DNA from: Metridium senile
Lineage: Eukaryota; Cnidaria; Anthozoa; Actiniaria; Metridiidae
Assembly: GCA_949775045.1 (NCBI GenBank)
Contig: OX459101.1
Span: 4,533,465-4,597,464, forward strand
Length of the DNA: 64,000 nucleotides
Reading direction: 5' to 3'
Numbering within the stretch: the stretch's first letter is position 1; every line of letters begins with the position of its first letter. Under the pieces are notes generated by a model. It saw only the letters and a list, made by a program, of their open reading frames with translations, made no database searches and was not told the origin of the DNA. A program made the translations under genes and the position numbers. This document shows positions 24,049-34,511 of the stretch, in pieces.

Positions 24049-26275
24049 TTACAATAGACAAGCTGTCACCAGAGTAAGAAGAGATCCCAGGAGGAAACTA
24101 AGAAGTGAAAGAGGAGGAATACTGGTAGCCTTGCTTGATCGTTGATTGTTCTTTGGAGTGAATGTATGATGTACTTCTTCATGTTCTACTTCCTTGATAA
24201 GCATAACTTCCTGTAATCCACTTTTAGTGTGTTTTAGATTAATGTTGTCCAGGTAGGGTGTGTCTTTGTCTTCATGGTAAGCCCACACGAAGTAACGGAG
24301 GCCAGGCTGGAAATGAATGTCATGTATTTTATTGATGAAATGAAAGTTAACATTAAAAACTATTATAAATTTCAAAATTATACATGTTTCTATTTTTAGA
24401 GTTTTGTATCATTCTATTGTATAAACAAAATTGTAAAGCGTTGTTAAGAAGTGGATATTGACGCTATATAAAATACAATTATTATTAATTATTACTATTA
24501 TCATCTTCATCATCAAAACCCTAACATTGTCATCATCATTCTTATCGCCATTCTCATCAGTATCATTATGAGCATCATCAATATCATCTCCATTATCATC
24601 ATCACCCTTACCGTGAGGGCAATATCTCCTTTAGCTGGTACAGCATTGGTCATGATATCATCTGTAACTCGTTTACGGTTAAATTCCAAAATAGTTTTGC
24701 CATCTTTCTCTTCAGACTCAGTAATAACCCAGTTATTCTTCTTGTCAGCATGGGCAGGATATTGTGAAACATTGAGATATGACGTCAGATAGTCCTGCAA
24801 GATAATTAATTATGATTAATATCCACAAACATGTGGTCTATCACAAATCCTGTAATCTCATTGGCGAGGCGAAAAAGTCACATTATTGCAAGGAAAAGAT
24901 TATCTTTTAGCAAAAACACAAACAAATCAACAAAAGCCTAAAGGCTCCGCAATATTGTTCCAACAATATTTAGATAGAAAAATTGTTGATTTTAGTCGGT
25001 GATTCGATGGAGTTGTTCTGTCCCAAGATGGTACCCGTAAAATGTTGGACTTTTTCGGCGTGCCACTGTCAAAAGAACCGTTGAATTTGATGTGGTTGCT
25101 GTGGCTCAAAAAAAAAATATTGGATATCATTGAGGAATTCGAAGTACTGTTTTGGATATATATAACTGGAGCCGTAAAAATATTTTGAATGAATAATAAA
25201 ACAATTATTGAAAATTGTGCAAACCTTGGAGGATGTTACCCGGCTTCGGCAGATAACACCATCCTTGGTTTGCATAATTTTTCATATCATACTCGGCCTC
25301 ATCCAATAATTGCTTATTAGTATAATATGCAACTCATTATAGAAAATCATGCAGACTGCATCTTGCACACTTTTAAATATACAAAATATATATATAGATT
25401 TTCTTTGAACTTGGCTGGTTATTTTTATTTTTGAAATAATCACTTGTGTTTTTACACCAAAAAATATAACTTAATTTTTTATTCTCAGTTTTTTTGGTTA
25501 ATCAAAGCATTTTTGTGTTCAAAGTTCAAAACTATATCTGACCCTATTATATCTAAGAAGGTAGGGAAATCTACTAAACTGTTTGCGGTATCTAACTCGA
25601 ACATAAGAATCAAAAATTTGAAGTAGAAAGTACTCTCAAATATCAATGAACTTCTTCACAACGCAGAGATGCATATCCGAGCAAAAATGTCAAAAAATCT
25701 TCAAAACTCATTGTGAAAAAAATTTGTGATTTGGAGAACAAGGATTTGATTTTACACGGAGGAAACGGTTGATATAAAATTAAGTGTAGTTGGCTTCTAC
25801 GTTTTTAAAACGTCATAATCGCATGCCTATAGAAAGCAAACATGTTTGCAAACAAAGACATTTTTGAATTTGAAATCAGTTAGCCGTCAAAGGAGCCAAT
25901 TTTTAGGCATACTTTTCGCAAAATAATTTCAATATTTTTCGCTTGTTAATAACAAACTAGCCTTATTATTTATGTTAAAATACACACCTCAGAGTAAACA
26001 GTTCCATTGTTATAAACTCCAGCAACCAGGACATCATAATTTGTCATTGCTTTAGGCATCCAAGATTCAATTTGGAGCAAAGAGAACCCGAATCCTATCC
26101 ATCCTTTTGCGAGAACTTCGACTTTAAAATAAAAGGAATCTGCACCTGAGCTGTTATCATAGGTCCACCATAGCTTATAATTTTCACCGTCCAATTGTGT
26201 GGAATTTGTGTAATCTCTAGCCGTTGCAACGGCAGCCAGAAGAGCTACAAGAACAGAGATGAACACCTTCGCCAT
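24049..26275 (-). CDS. DOMON-domain secreted, probably GPI-anchored protein, copy A
   Basis: Three exons: 26275-25988, 24794-24612, 24306-24049; all junctions phase 0 and GT..AG; 242 residues. The chosen start (MAKVFISVLVALLAAVATARD) begins a clear signal peptide with likely cleavage after ATA; an upstream in-frame ATG would bury it. Residues about 25-160 look like a single DOMON domain (YKLWWTYDNSS, GWIGFGFS, NYDVLVAGVYNNGTVYSEDY, then GLRYFVWAYH), the heme- or sugar-binding beta-sandwich found in DBH-like monooxygenases and related extracellular proteins. There is no copper monooxygenase part. The C-terminus is a hydrophobic run (LSLLSFLLGSLLTLVTACLL) after a polar linker, typical of a GPI-attachment signal. 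Intron 1 holds a short repeat also seen in the palindrome. The ligand is unknown. An identical second copy lies 10463 bp downstream. Confidence 0.82.
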
Positions 26276-26569
26276 TTTGTTTTCAGCCAACAACATGCAC
26301 CTCGCCCTGAATAGGTGAATATGACGTAGTCTCGATTTGGTGCACGGCGTCGATATGCAAATAAGGAACATGAACAAGTATTAAATGAATAAATTAAATG
26401 GATGGATGAATGAACGAACGAATGGAGGAATTAATAAGTGAATGGAGTAAAGAATGAATTAAATAATAGACTTTCTTAAGCTGAAAACACATGCCATAAA
26501 TGAATTGGTTTGAATGATTGCAAAGGGTTGAGTGTTCGAAGGTACAGCGTCCGGTGTTGGGCTCCAGTC

Positions 26570-26725
26570 AATTCCCGTGTACCTCAAGGTAGCCTTATAG
26601 GTCCTTTTGCTTTTCGACATTTCTATCAATGACCTCCCTGACATCATTCCAGAGAGACCGGTGGCTGCTTACGCGGTGGACACAAAGTTATTCCGTAAAA
26701 TTACATCAGAACATGACTGCGAGGA
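26570..26725 (+). pseudogene. Non-LTR retrotransposon reverse-transcriptase relic (unit A)
   Basis: In two frames on the plus strand one reads RVPQGSLIGP, then LLLFDISINDLPDIIPERPV and AAYAVDTKLFRKITSE. These match the conserved VPQGSLLGPLLF...INDLP...YADD block of CR1/L2-type LINE reverse transcriptases. The catalytic YADD is YAVD here and a frameshift separates the two motifs, so it is dead. The palindrome begins right after it. Unit B has the same relic at 37033-37188. Confidence 0.7.
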
Positions 26726-27777
26726 AGTAAGTCAAGTGCCATTTATCTTTAATTTCATTGTATGACATCTAGCCAAGCATGGTTCTGAGAATTCATCTGG
26801 TGGCTCGGCTTATTGGATTCTTTCGATGTCTGCCTTCATTTCTAGGCGACCACAATTCTGCAGCATAATTCAGTTGTGATTTCACAAGCGCCAAGTATAG
26901 TGTCCTTCTAGTGTAGTGTTGTTCTGTCCCACGATGGTACCCGTAAACTGATGTTGGACTTTTCTTGCGTGTCACTGTCAAAAGAAGCGTTGAATTTGAT
27001 GTTGTTGATGTGGTTCCAGACGTTGTCAATGTTTCCACTCCGGGGGGAGGGGGGGGGGACTCCCTTAGAAAATGGATCGAAAATAAGACCCTCGCGTACC
27101 TTTTAGGGTCATTTCTGTCATTTTCAAAACTGTCCGCCGAGCACCCCTATCCATTTTCTAAGGGAGTCCCCCCCCCCCCCCCCCCCCCCGGGTGTTTCCC
27201 ATTCGCCGGTAACAAATAGATTTGGGGACTGGGTTCGAGCTGGTACAGCTATTTCAACTAATTGAGACAACAAGAGTTCTGAAGGACGCAATTTCCGTGC
27301 ATGTATGAAACACCCGGGGGGGGGGGGACTCCCTTAGAAAATGGATAGGGGTGCTCGGCGGACAGTTTTGAAAATGACAGAAATGACCCTAAAAGGTACG
27401 CGAGGGTCTTATTTTCGATCCATTTTCTAAGGGAGTCCCCCCCCCCCCTCCCCCCGGAGTGGAAACATTGACAACGTCTGGAACCACATCAACAACATCA
27501 AATTCAACGCTTCTTTTGACAGTGACACGCAAGAAAAGTCCAACATCAGTTTACGGGTACCATCGTGGGACAGAACAACACTACACTAGAAGGACACTAT
27601 ACTTGGCGCTTGTGAAATCACAACTGAATTATGCTGCAGAATTGTGGTCGCCTAGAAATGAAGGCAGACATCGAAAGAATCCAAATAAGCCGAGCCACCA
27701 GATGAATTCTCAGAACCATGCTTGGCTAGATGTCATACAATGAAATTAAAGATAAATGGCACTTGACTTACTTCCTC
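26721..27777. repeat. About 1.06-kb imperfect palindrome with poly-G/C tracts (unit A)
   Basis: The left arm 26721-27199 and right arm 27307-27777 are inverted copies around a spacer of about 107 bp. Each arm contains a smaller foldback of about 140 bp with ends GGGACTCCCTTAGAAAATGG and its complement, bordered by runs of 8-20 G or C. These runs are where units A and B differ in length. Confidence 0.9.
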
Positions 27778-27790
27778 TTTGCTTAGAGAG
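27459..27790 (+). pseudogene. 3' part of the LINE reverse transcriptase (unit A, right palindrome arm)
   Basis: The arm encodes RRTLYLALVKSQLNYAAELW, then in shifted frames a MKDFVFLYKFMDRSTI-like block, the usual C-terminal landmarks of CR1/L2-type LINE proteins. Together with 26570-26725 it looks like one LINE copy split by inverted sequence. The left arm (26793-27038, minus) carries the same reading inverted. Unit B equivalents are 37918-38249 and 37256-37501. Confidence 0.65.
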
Positions 27791-28469
27791 ATGAAGGACT
27801 TCGTCTTTCTTTATAAGTTTATGGATAGATCGACAATTTTAATTCCGCTTTAAACATATCATGGACCAGTAGACTAGACTCGGTTGGGAGGGGGGGGGGG
27901 GGGGGAATACGGGGTGGCGGTACTCCCTTTGTCCAAGTGGTAGGGTGATCGACACTATTTTTAGCCGGTTGAAAATATTTCCTGTGCGTAGGATTCTGGC
28001 TCTGGGGTCAGCTGTCTCCTGAAAGTCAGTTACGTCCAAGAACATCGCACCGGCAATCGTACCTTTTAGGATTGAAACGGGCGGAAAATATTTAAAATTG
28101 TAGATGTTATAAGGAAAGGAAGCTAAAGGAACGCTATCATATATTATTTGAATTGGTGAAATTTTGAGGAAAATAGATTATGATTTTAACAGGAGCCCAT
28201 TAATCAGAAAGACACCAAAACGAAGCCACAAAGCCTTAACAGAAAAATACATACAAATCTATATATTTTAAATAGTAGTAATTTAGCATAACCGTTCATT
28301 AGCATTTTGTATGAACAAGAGGGCATAGTTCTTTATGCTCTCTTGACTCTCTCTTTGTACTAATGGATGCCTATTCATGATAGTTCTTTATATATGCATA
28401 TATATGACCACACTAATTAAAATATCTGATTACTTGTAAATCTGAGTCATTTGCCACTTTTATGAAAAA

Positions 28470-28640
28470 GGTCTGCATGAATGAATGAATGACTTACTCG
28501 GTATGACTGAATGAAATAATGAATGAATGACATGAAAATTGAATGAATGGATGGATGAATGGATGAATGGATGAATGGATAAATGAATGGATAAATGAAT
28601 GGATGGATGAATGGATGGATGAATGAATGGAGGAAATGAG
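28470..28640. repeat. TGAATGGA array (unit A; copy at 38926-39096)
   Basis: ATGAATGGATGGATGAATGG repeat. A 146-codon minus-strand frame reads through it and up to CpG-richer DNA at 28880, but has no family landmarks and I do not call it. From 26276 to 31137 no gene is seen other than the LINE relic. Confidence 0.9.
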
Positions 28641-31137
28641 AGATGGTTTAATGAATGAATCAGTGAACGAGCGAACAAACAAACTGAAAGGACAAAATGA
28701 AATAAATCAATTCCTGACTCTAAACTAAACAAGCCCCCAAATAACCAAAACATACAAATAAACACTAAAAATTGAAGTGAACGCACAAGAAAAACAAGCT
28801 TTGTTCCTCCCAAAAAATTATCCAGATCCTGACTGACATTTTTCCAAGTTTTTTTGCGCCAAAATTTCCGATGTGACGCGCGGGAAGCTCGGTTTAACAC
28901 GTGACCACATCAGCACGAAACTGAGGCAACCACATGACATCTTGAAACACGAAATAATATCGAAAAGCTCGCTCGTTCAAAATGACTTTTCTCCTCAATT
29001 TAACGCAAAAAAATTACGTTTAAATACACAAGATGATGTCCCATGACTTGAAAATCTCTAGAAATTCAGTCATGGTTAATTTATAAAAGGTAAGTTATTA
29101 AAAATGGTCATATTTCGGCCTGCGTTGAAAGCGTTTTGACATGGTCGCGAGCGTCATGTCATTTGAAAGTGGTCGTTATTTACGAATGAAAATGCTCTGC
29201 CCACGCGAACACCTTTCAGTAAAATTGCAAAATGAATCTTTCTAAAGGTAGTTCATATATTTTTGCCGTGTTGTAACGATTTTTAATGTTATAATTGCCG
29301 TTAAAACGATACGAGACCGCAATCCAAGTAATAATGTTAGTCAAATTTTTGCGTCGAAATTTTGATTCTGAACTTTTACTCCTAGCCTCTCGCACCAAAA
29401 ATAAATATTTACCTCCCAACAATGACAAAAGATAAACCTTTTCCTTGAAGTGATCTGTTTGAAGAAGGATATATTCTTGGTCATAAAATATTATCATAAT
29501 TGAGTTCAATCTTGAGTACAAACTTGTATATATCTTCGGACTTCCTCTTACGATATCATAGCCAAAAGCGCTTTTACAAACACTTGACTACCGATTTAAT
29601 TACTTTTGATTTAGTGAATTTAATGGACCTCCAAATATTTAAAGCTTTTGGTGTTATATAATTTTGAATTATATCGATTTGAGCAAGCCGGGCTCATAAA
29701 TGATTTTAGTCAGTCAATTATTCCATTGAGTAAAATCATAGTACTATACGTGACTTCAGACATTCGAAATTGGATCGTTTCAATCCAGCCACTTCACATC
29801 AATTTTTATATTATTTACATAAATATGTTTGTTATTTTCACAATGCTATTCTTACCGAAACGTTCATAATACTTTATAGTACCTAAATATTTATTTGTAT
29901 ATGAAAGTGATTTCATTGTATTTATTGTATAAACTTCCATTCTTATAAATCATCAGACCATAACCCTGATTTAAACCTATAGACAAAAATATTGAATTCT
30001 TACGAACAGCCGTCTAATTTCCCAAACTTTTTTTTAGCTTGTGAGGTTCTTTGGTTTCTTACCTAACACTAACAAATCCAGTATATTTGTATGTTTGTAT
30101 ATAAATGAAATGTTAACAATAAATAATTTATTATATGTATATCAGATGTTTTTAAAAAATATTGTTTTTGTGATGCCAAAGTCACTTTGATTAGTGCTTT
30201 CAATCAAAACGTAAAATCACCTGCATAAGATTTCACATATTTTTATATTTCTTGAAGGAATGAAGGAATATTTGCAGCAGTGATTCAGAGTTTGTCATTT
30301 CTGGAATTAAATCTCCAGTCTGCTAATTGATGACTTCATCCTAACTGACTTCCAGTTGTGGAAATTTTTCAGAAACATTTAAAAATTGAAAACCTAAATG
30401 TTTGTTTATATTTTTAGTGTTATCTTGAACATTGAGACAGTAATTTTCAAACGAACTTCATTCTCCTTTTAGTCTTGCAACTCTTTTAGGGTATTTAGTA
30501 TCCAGTTTTCAGCATTCATAATATTTTTTCAAAACAACTGTATAAAATCGCAGTTTCCAATTTGTCCATTTATTCATACATTCACTCTTTTATCCATTCA
30601 TTCATTTATTTATTCATTTCTAATTTATTCATTTTTTTTCATTTTGATTATTTAGTTCCACATTTTGACATGAGTTCACCACGTCTTACATTTCAGTATA
30701 ACACGCCTTACCGTGGCCACTTAATTAAAGTTTTGTACAAGTTTACCAATCAAAAAACAAGAATTTGACTTTAGTATAAGACACGCCAAGTGACAAACAA
30801 TAAATATTTTGAAATTTTCAAAGCGAAGACATGAGTGAAGTGTATAACTTGCTGAAAAACCTCCCAGGATGTGTAAATTTGAAAAGGTGTAGCAAACAAT
30901 CTGAAAAGAGAAACTTTTGTCCAAAACTTAAGTTGGGTGGCCACAGCAAGGCACATTATGCTGTAATTTGTATTCAACACAAAACCCACAATCTTAAAAA
31001 AACATTCAATTTTCTTATTGTTTTTTCAGCCAGAACCAATAATTTAATGCAACTCAAAATGCTTCAAACTAACCATTACTGAGACAAAAATATCTGCACA
31101 AAATGAAACTATAATTACATCTCATCCAACCAATAAT

Positions 31138-32170
31138 ATGGCTGGATTGGCTGGTCAGTTCGATGACTGCGACGACACACCTAGAGAGGTAGACTTGTTA
31201 ACGGAAGAGCATGTCGAGGACTTGCTAGACGCTGTGGAGTGTTTGAGAGGAAAAGTCGAACAGCTTCAGATACAGTGTGAGAAGCTGATTTATGAGAAAG
31301 GCAAAGTTGAAGATCAGTTGATTGAACGGGAGAAAGAGGTGGTTGAAAGGGAGAGCTATTATGAGAAGGAGATGGGGTCATTGAGGAAGTTGAATGTAAA
31401 GCTGATGGCGCAAGTGGAGTCCAGTCAAGGTGTGTATCAATTATTATTGTTCTAACTATAATTATATGTACCTATCATCATCATAGTCATCATCACCATG
31501 ATTATCACTAACATCATTATCACCATCATTATCTTCATCATTACCAGCATCATCATTTTCATCATCATTATCATCATTTTATACTTCTTGGTTCAAATCA
31601 TTCAAATTTCAGACACTAATAGACGACTTTCATAAATGGCCGCCACTAATTATCATAATTTTTAAAATTGATGTGTTAAGAAAAGAAAGCTATCATATGA
31701 TAGACATTCACCATAACAATAACTTGTGAAAGTTTGAGAAAAAACCATTAAATGTGCAAGAAGATATAAGAGTTTGAAAAATCAGAGAAACACCAAAACG
31801 AGGCATCAAAAGCCTCAGCAGAAAATTAGATACAAATCTCTACATTTTTCATTGAGCATAACTTTTTTGGTATTTTAGCCAGAGCATCAAAACCTTCCAA
31901 ACATGCCTATTTCAGGTGGTTCTTTCATATGACAGTGCTAAAATATTAATATATATGTTTACTTGAAAAATCATTTTCTGGTACATATTATAGTATTTAT
32001 GAAAGTGGTCTATATCAATGATTTTTTCCACAACTTGCAATGTTTTTATTTTATTTATTTTCTAAATGTTTGTCAATGATGTTGCAGGATCTAACACAAT
32101 GCCTGTCTGGGCTAAGACTAGCTTGGATGCAGAAACTGCTGTAGATGAGAAGAATGAGGCAGAAAGACAG
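31138..32170 (+). pseudogene. Duplicated first two exons of the coiled-coil gene (copy A)
   Basis: Exon 1 at 31138-31429 and exon 2 at 32088-32170 repeat exons 1-2 of the complete gene (41594-41885, 42544-42626) without coding differences that I could see. No exons 3-5 follow before the second unit begins at 33501. Taken alone it encodes about 125 residues of coiled coil. Exon 2 ends in phase 0 and exon 3 (44583) starts in phase 0, so a long transcript could splice from here directly into exon 3 and make the same protein; it may be an alternative upstream promoter and not a dead fragment. If exon 2 is not spliced onward, translation ends in the intron immediately after its donor. Confidence 0.7.
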
Positions 32171-32229
32171 GTGAAATAGACTTTATTAATCTATAAATAT
32201 GGCCAATAAATTGTTTCTCATTTAAATTA

Positions 32230-32374
32230 TAGAGTACAAACACTAAAAGTGTGCAATACCTTGTACTATTTACCACTAAATAGTGTTGATTAAACAATAG
32301 AGAACAAAAGAATTTGCATAATTTAGCAGTATTTAGTTGTATTTATGTTGCACACTTTTAGTGTTTGTACTCTA
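32230..32374. mobile_element. 145-bp MITE with TA borders (copy at 42686-42830)
   Basis: TAGAGTACAAACACTAAAAG is perfectly inverted at the right end; the match extends to about 27 bp. It lies 60 bp after exon 2 of the coiled-coil gene. Confidence 0.85.
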
Positions 32375-32566
32375 CAATTTATACTATATATAACTCAAAA
32401 AACAGAATTCTCTTTAAACAGGACATAATTTTGGTCCCAAATTTTCCCAAAGTTGAAAATAAAGCCTTATTATATTTATTATTATACTTTACAAATAATC
32501 CTTCAATCACATCCCGGTATTTTAGTCACATGGCAATCCATCAATTTTGTACAGCAACCTATTGGA

Positions 32567-33500
32567 TAGGCTCAGATTTCAGCCGTTGGGGTTTCGTGCG
32601 CCCGCGATACTCTCCCCCGTAACGGCTGGGCGCATCGGCTTCGAAACGTGTCGCGCATGTCCGTGACGTAATTATGCTAATAGCATAAAAAAACGGAAAC
32701 GGAAATAAAATTTGTTGAAATGTAAGCTAATGTAAATAAACTTTCCAACGGCCTGATTGTCAAAAAGTCTTTTATTAAAATTTGAATTCGAATTCAATTC
32801 GAAACAACTCTTAGCAAAACCTGCATATCATTTAGCAATTCCATTGGGTATGTTATTTGTCATAAGAACGATCGAGACAAATCAGCGCAAAAGCTATTTC
32901 AATGGTAAACGTTTTGTTTATTCCAAGTATATAGTCCATTTTTATGGGATTTTGAGAATAATCAAACAATAAAGAAGAAAATTACAGCTAGAGTCGTTTC
33001 GATACACATTGTTGACTCGTTAAGAGAGCCGCTTGAGTATATGTTACAACCGCGAATAATAAACCAGTTTTAATTTTGAAAGTAAACATTTTGGATTTAA
33101 ATGTAGTTATTCTAAGAATATAGCTGTGTATTTTAGGTTTATTGAGAAAAAAAATCAAGTAATAAAGACGATAATTACGAGTTTCGATACAAATGACAAC
33201 TTACAATCACCGCCGTAATTTAAAATGAAAACTTCGTAGTTGTTTAGCATATTACTGATTCGCCATCCTCTTCTTGGCCTATCAAGGCAGTCTTAATGTC
33301 TTTGGATGTTAAGAAGTTCTCTTGGTCTCTCATGAGAGAAACCAGAGGTAAAATAACCAAAACAATGGATCCGCTCGACCCTTCCATGGTCGAAAACAAG
33401 CGGCGCTGTTTGGAAAATCAATGATTTTCCTGAGCCAGTCAGTAGATAAACAAAAACATCTTTGCCTTTTACTTATTCCTTCGTTGAATATCCTTAGATT
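32567..33500. mobile_element. Truncated copy of the RecQ-bearing TIR transposon (unit A)
   Basis: It has the same left TIR and left target copy (CCTATTGGA at 32558-32566) as the complete element at 43023, but is cut at 33500 by the duplication junction, losing the right TIR and the helicase start codon. Confidence 0.85.
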
Positions 33501-34511
33501 TAGCTCTAATTGTTTTCCCAGAAAAATGTACACAGCTCACACCTATATTATTCTAGCTCAATTGAACATATCATAATGTACTAAAAAGGCTTTTAGTAAA
33601 TATAATAATTTGATACTGTAGTAATCAATGTCAAATATAATTACAAACATAGTGCAGCCCCAGCAGAATCCAATCTTGCTTGCTTGTCTATATGGAATAG
33701 GCCTTTGCAACAACGTGTCACACGACCCTACCCCTTTTAAATTGAGCAGCTGTGTCAAACTGAACATCAGAAATTAAAAGAGCACCTCAATTTTTTGCTG
33801 AGGTATTGCCTTCTTACTAATGTTGAGGTGCTCTTTTCATTTCATGTTCATTCTGACACAGCTGCTCAATTGAAAAGGGGTAGGGTCACGTAACCTGTTA
33901 TTGCAAAAGGCCTATTTGGTTATATAAGTGTTTATTGTCTTTTATGCACTTCGTTAATCATCCAGCAAATTTAGCTGATTTAACATCCACAAGAAATAAT
34001 CAAATATAAATTACAATCCTAGTGAATCACCTAGTGAAAAGTGTAGTTGAAATTAAACAACATCATACACAAACTGTCACTGGAGTCATAAAGCAGATCC
34101 TAGAAAAATCTTTGTTTGAACAACATCAATTAGATCCTAGAAAAGATCTGTTGGAATGACATCAAATTTTGCTTGTCTGTATGAACTTGGTTAAAAGATG
34201 TTAATTATCTTTTAAGGACAAGTTCAGTAATCATGCATTCACCAAATATAGCTGAATTACAATACACAAATCGTCATTTGAATCATAAGAGATCCCAGAA
34301 AAAATCTTTGTCCGAGCAACATCAATTTTGCTCACTTGTCTGTATGAAGTTGGTTGGCTTGTTGAGTATAATAAAAATTCAGCTGATTTACAATACACAA
34401 AAGTCACTTGAATCAACCTAGAAAAAATCTTTGTCTGAACAACATCAATTTTTGTTCGTTTGTCTGTATATAGTTGGTTGGCTTGTTGAGCATAGTAAAA
34501 CTTCAGCTGAT

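Larger units (their letters stand above)
23038..33500 (+). repeat. 10.46-kb tandem duplication, unit A
   Basis: The segment from TAGCTCTAATTGTTTTCCCA (23038) to CCTTAGATT (33500) is followed directly by a second copy in the same orientation. Offsets between matching points are 10463 bp on the left part, 10459 after the first G/C tracts and 10456 further on, so unit B is 7 bp shorter, all within homopolymers. I saw only a few substitutions (for example 26709 A versus 37172 G; 32225 A versus 42681 G). Confidence 0.95.

Noticed and set aside
24927..25275. Possible extra DOMON exon near 25211-25290 (CYLPKPGNILQ)
   Set aside because: Exons 1 and 2 already join in phase with continuous domain sequence, and nearby sequence is a repeat shared with the palindrome.
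28460..28900. 146-codon frame ending in Ile-His-Pro-Ser repeats (also 38916-39356)
   Set aside because: The second half is the TGAA array and the first half has no family features or splice support.
33330..33533. Frame crossing the duplication junction as a possible fusion gene
   Set aside because: It is the truncated helicase debris in an alternative frame running into MITE-rich DNA; no coding support.
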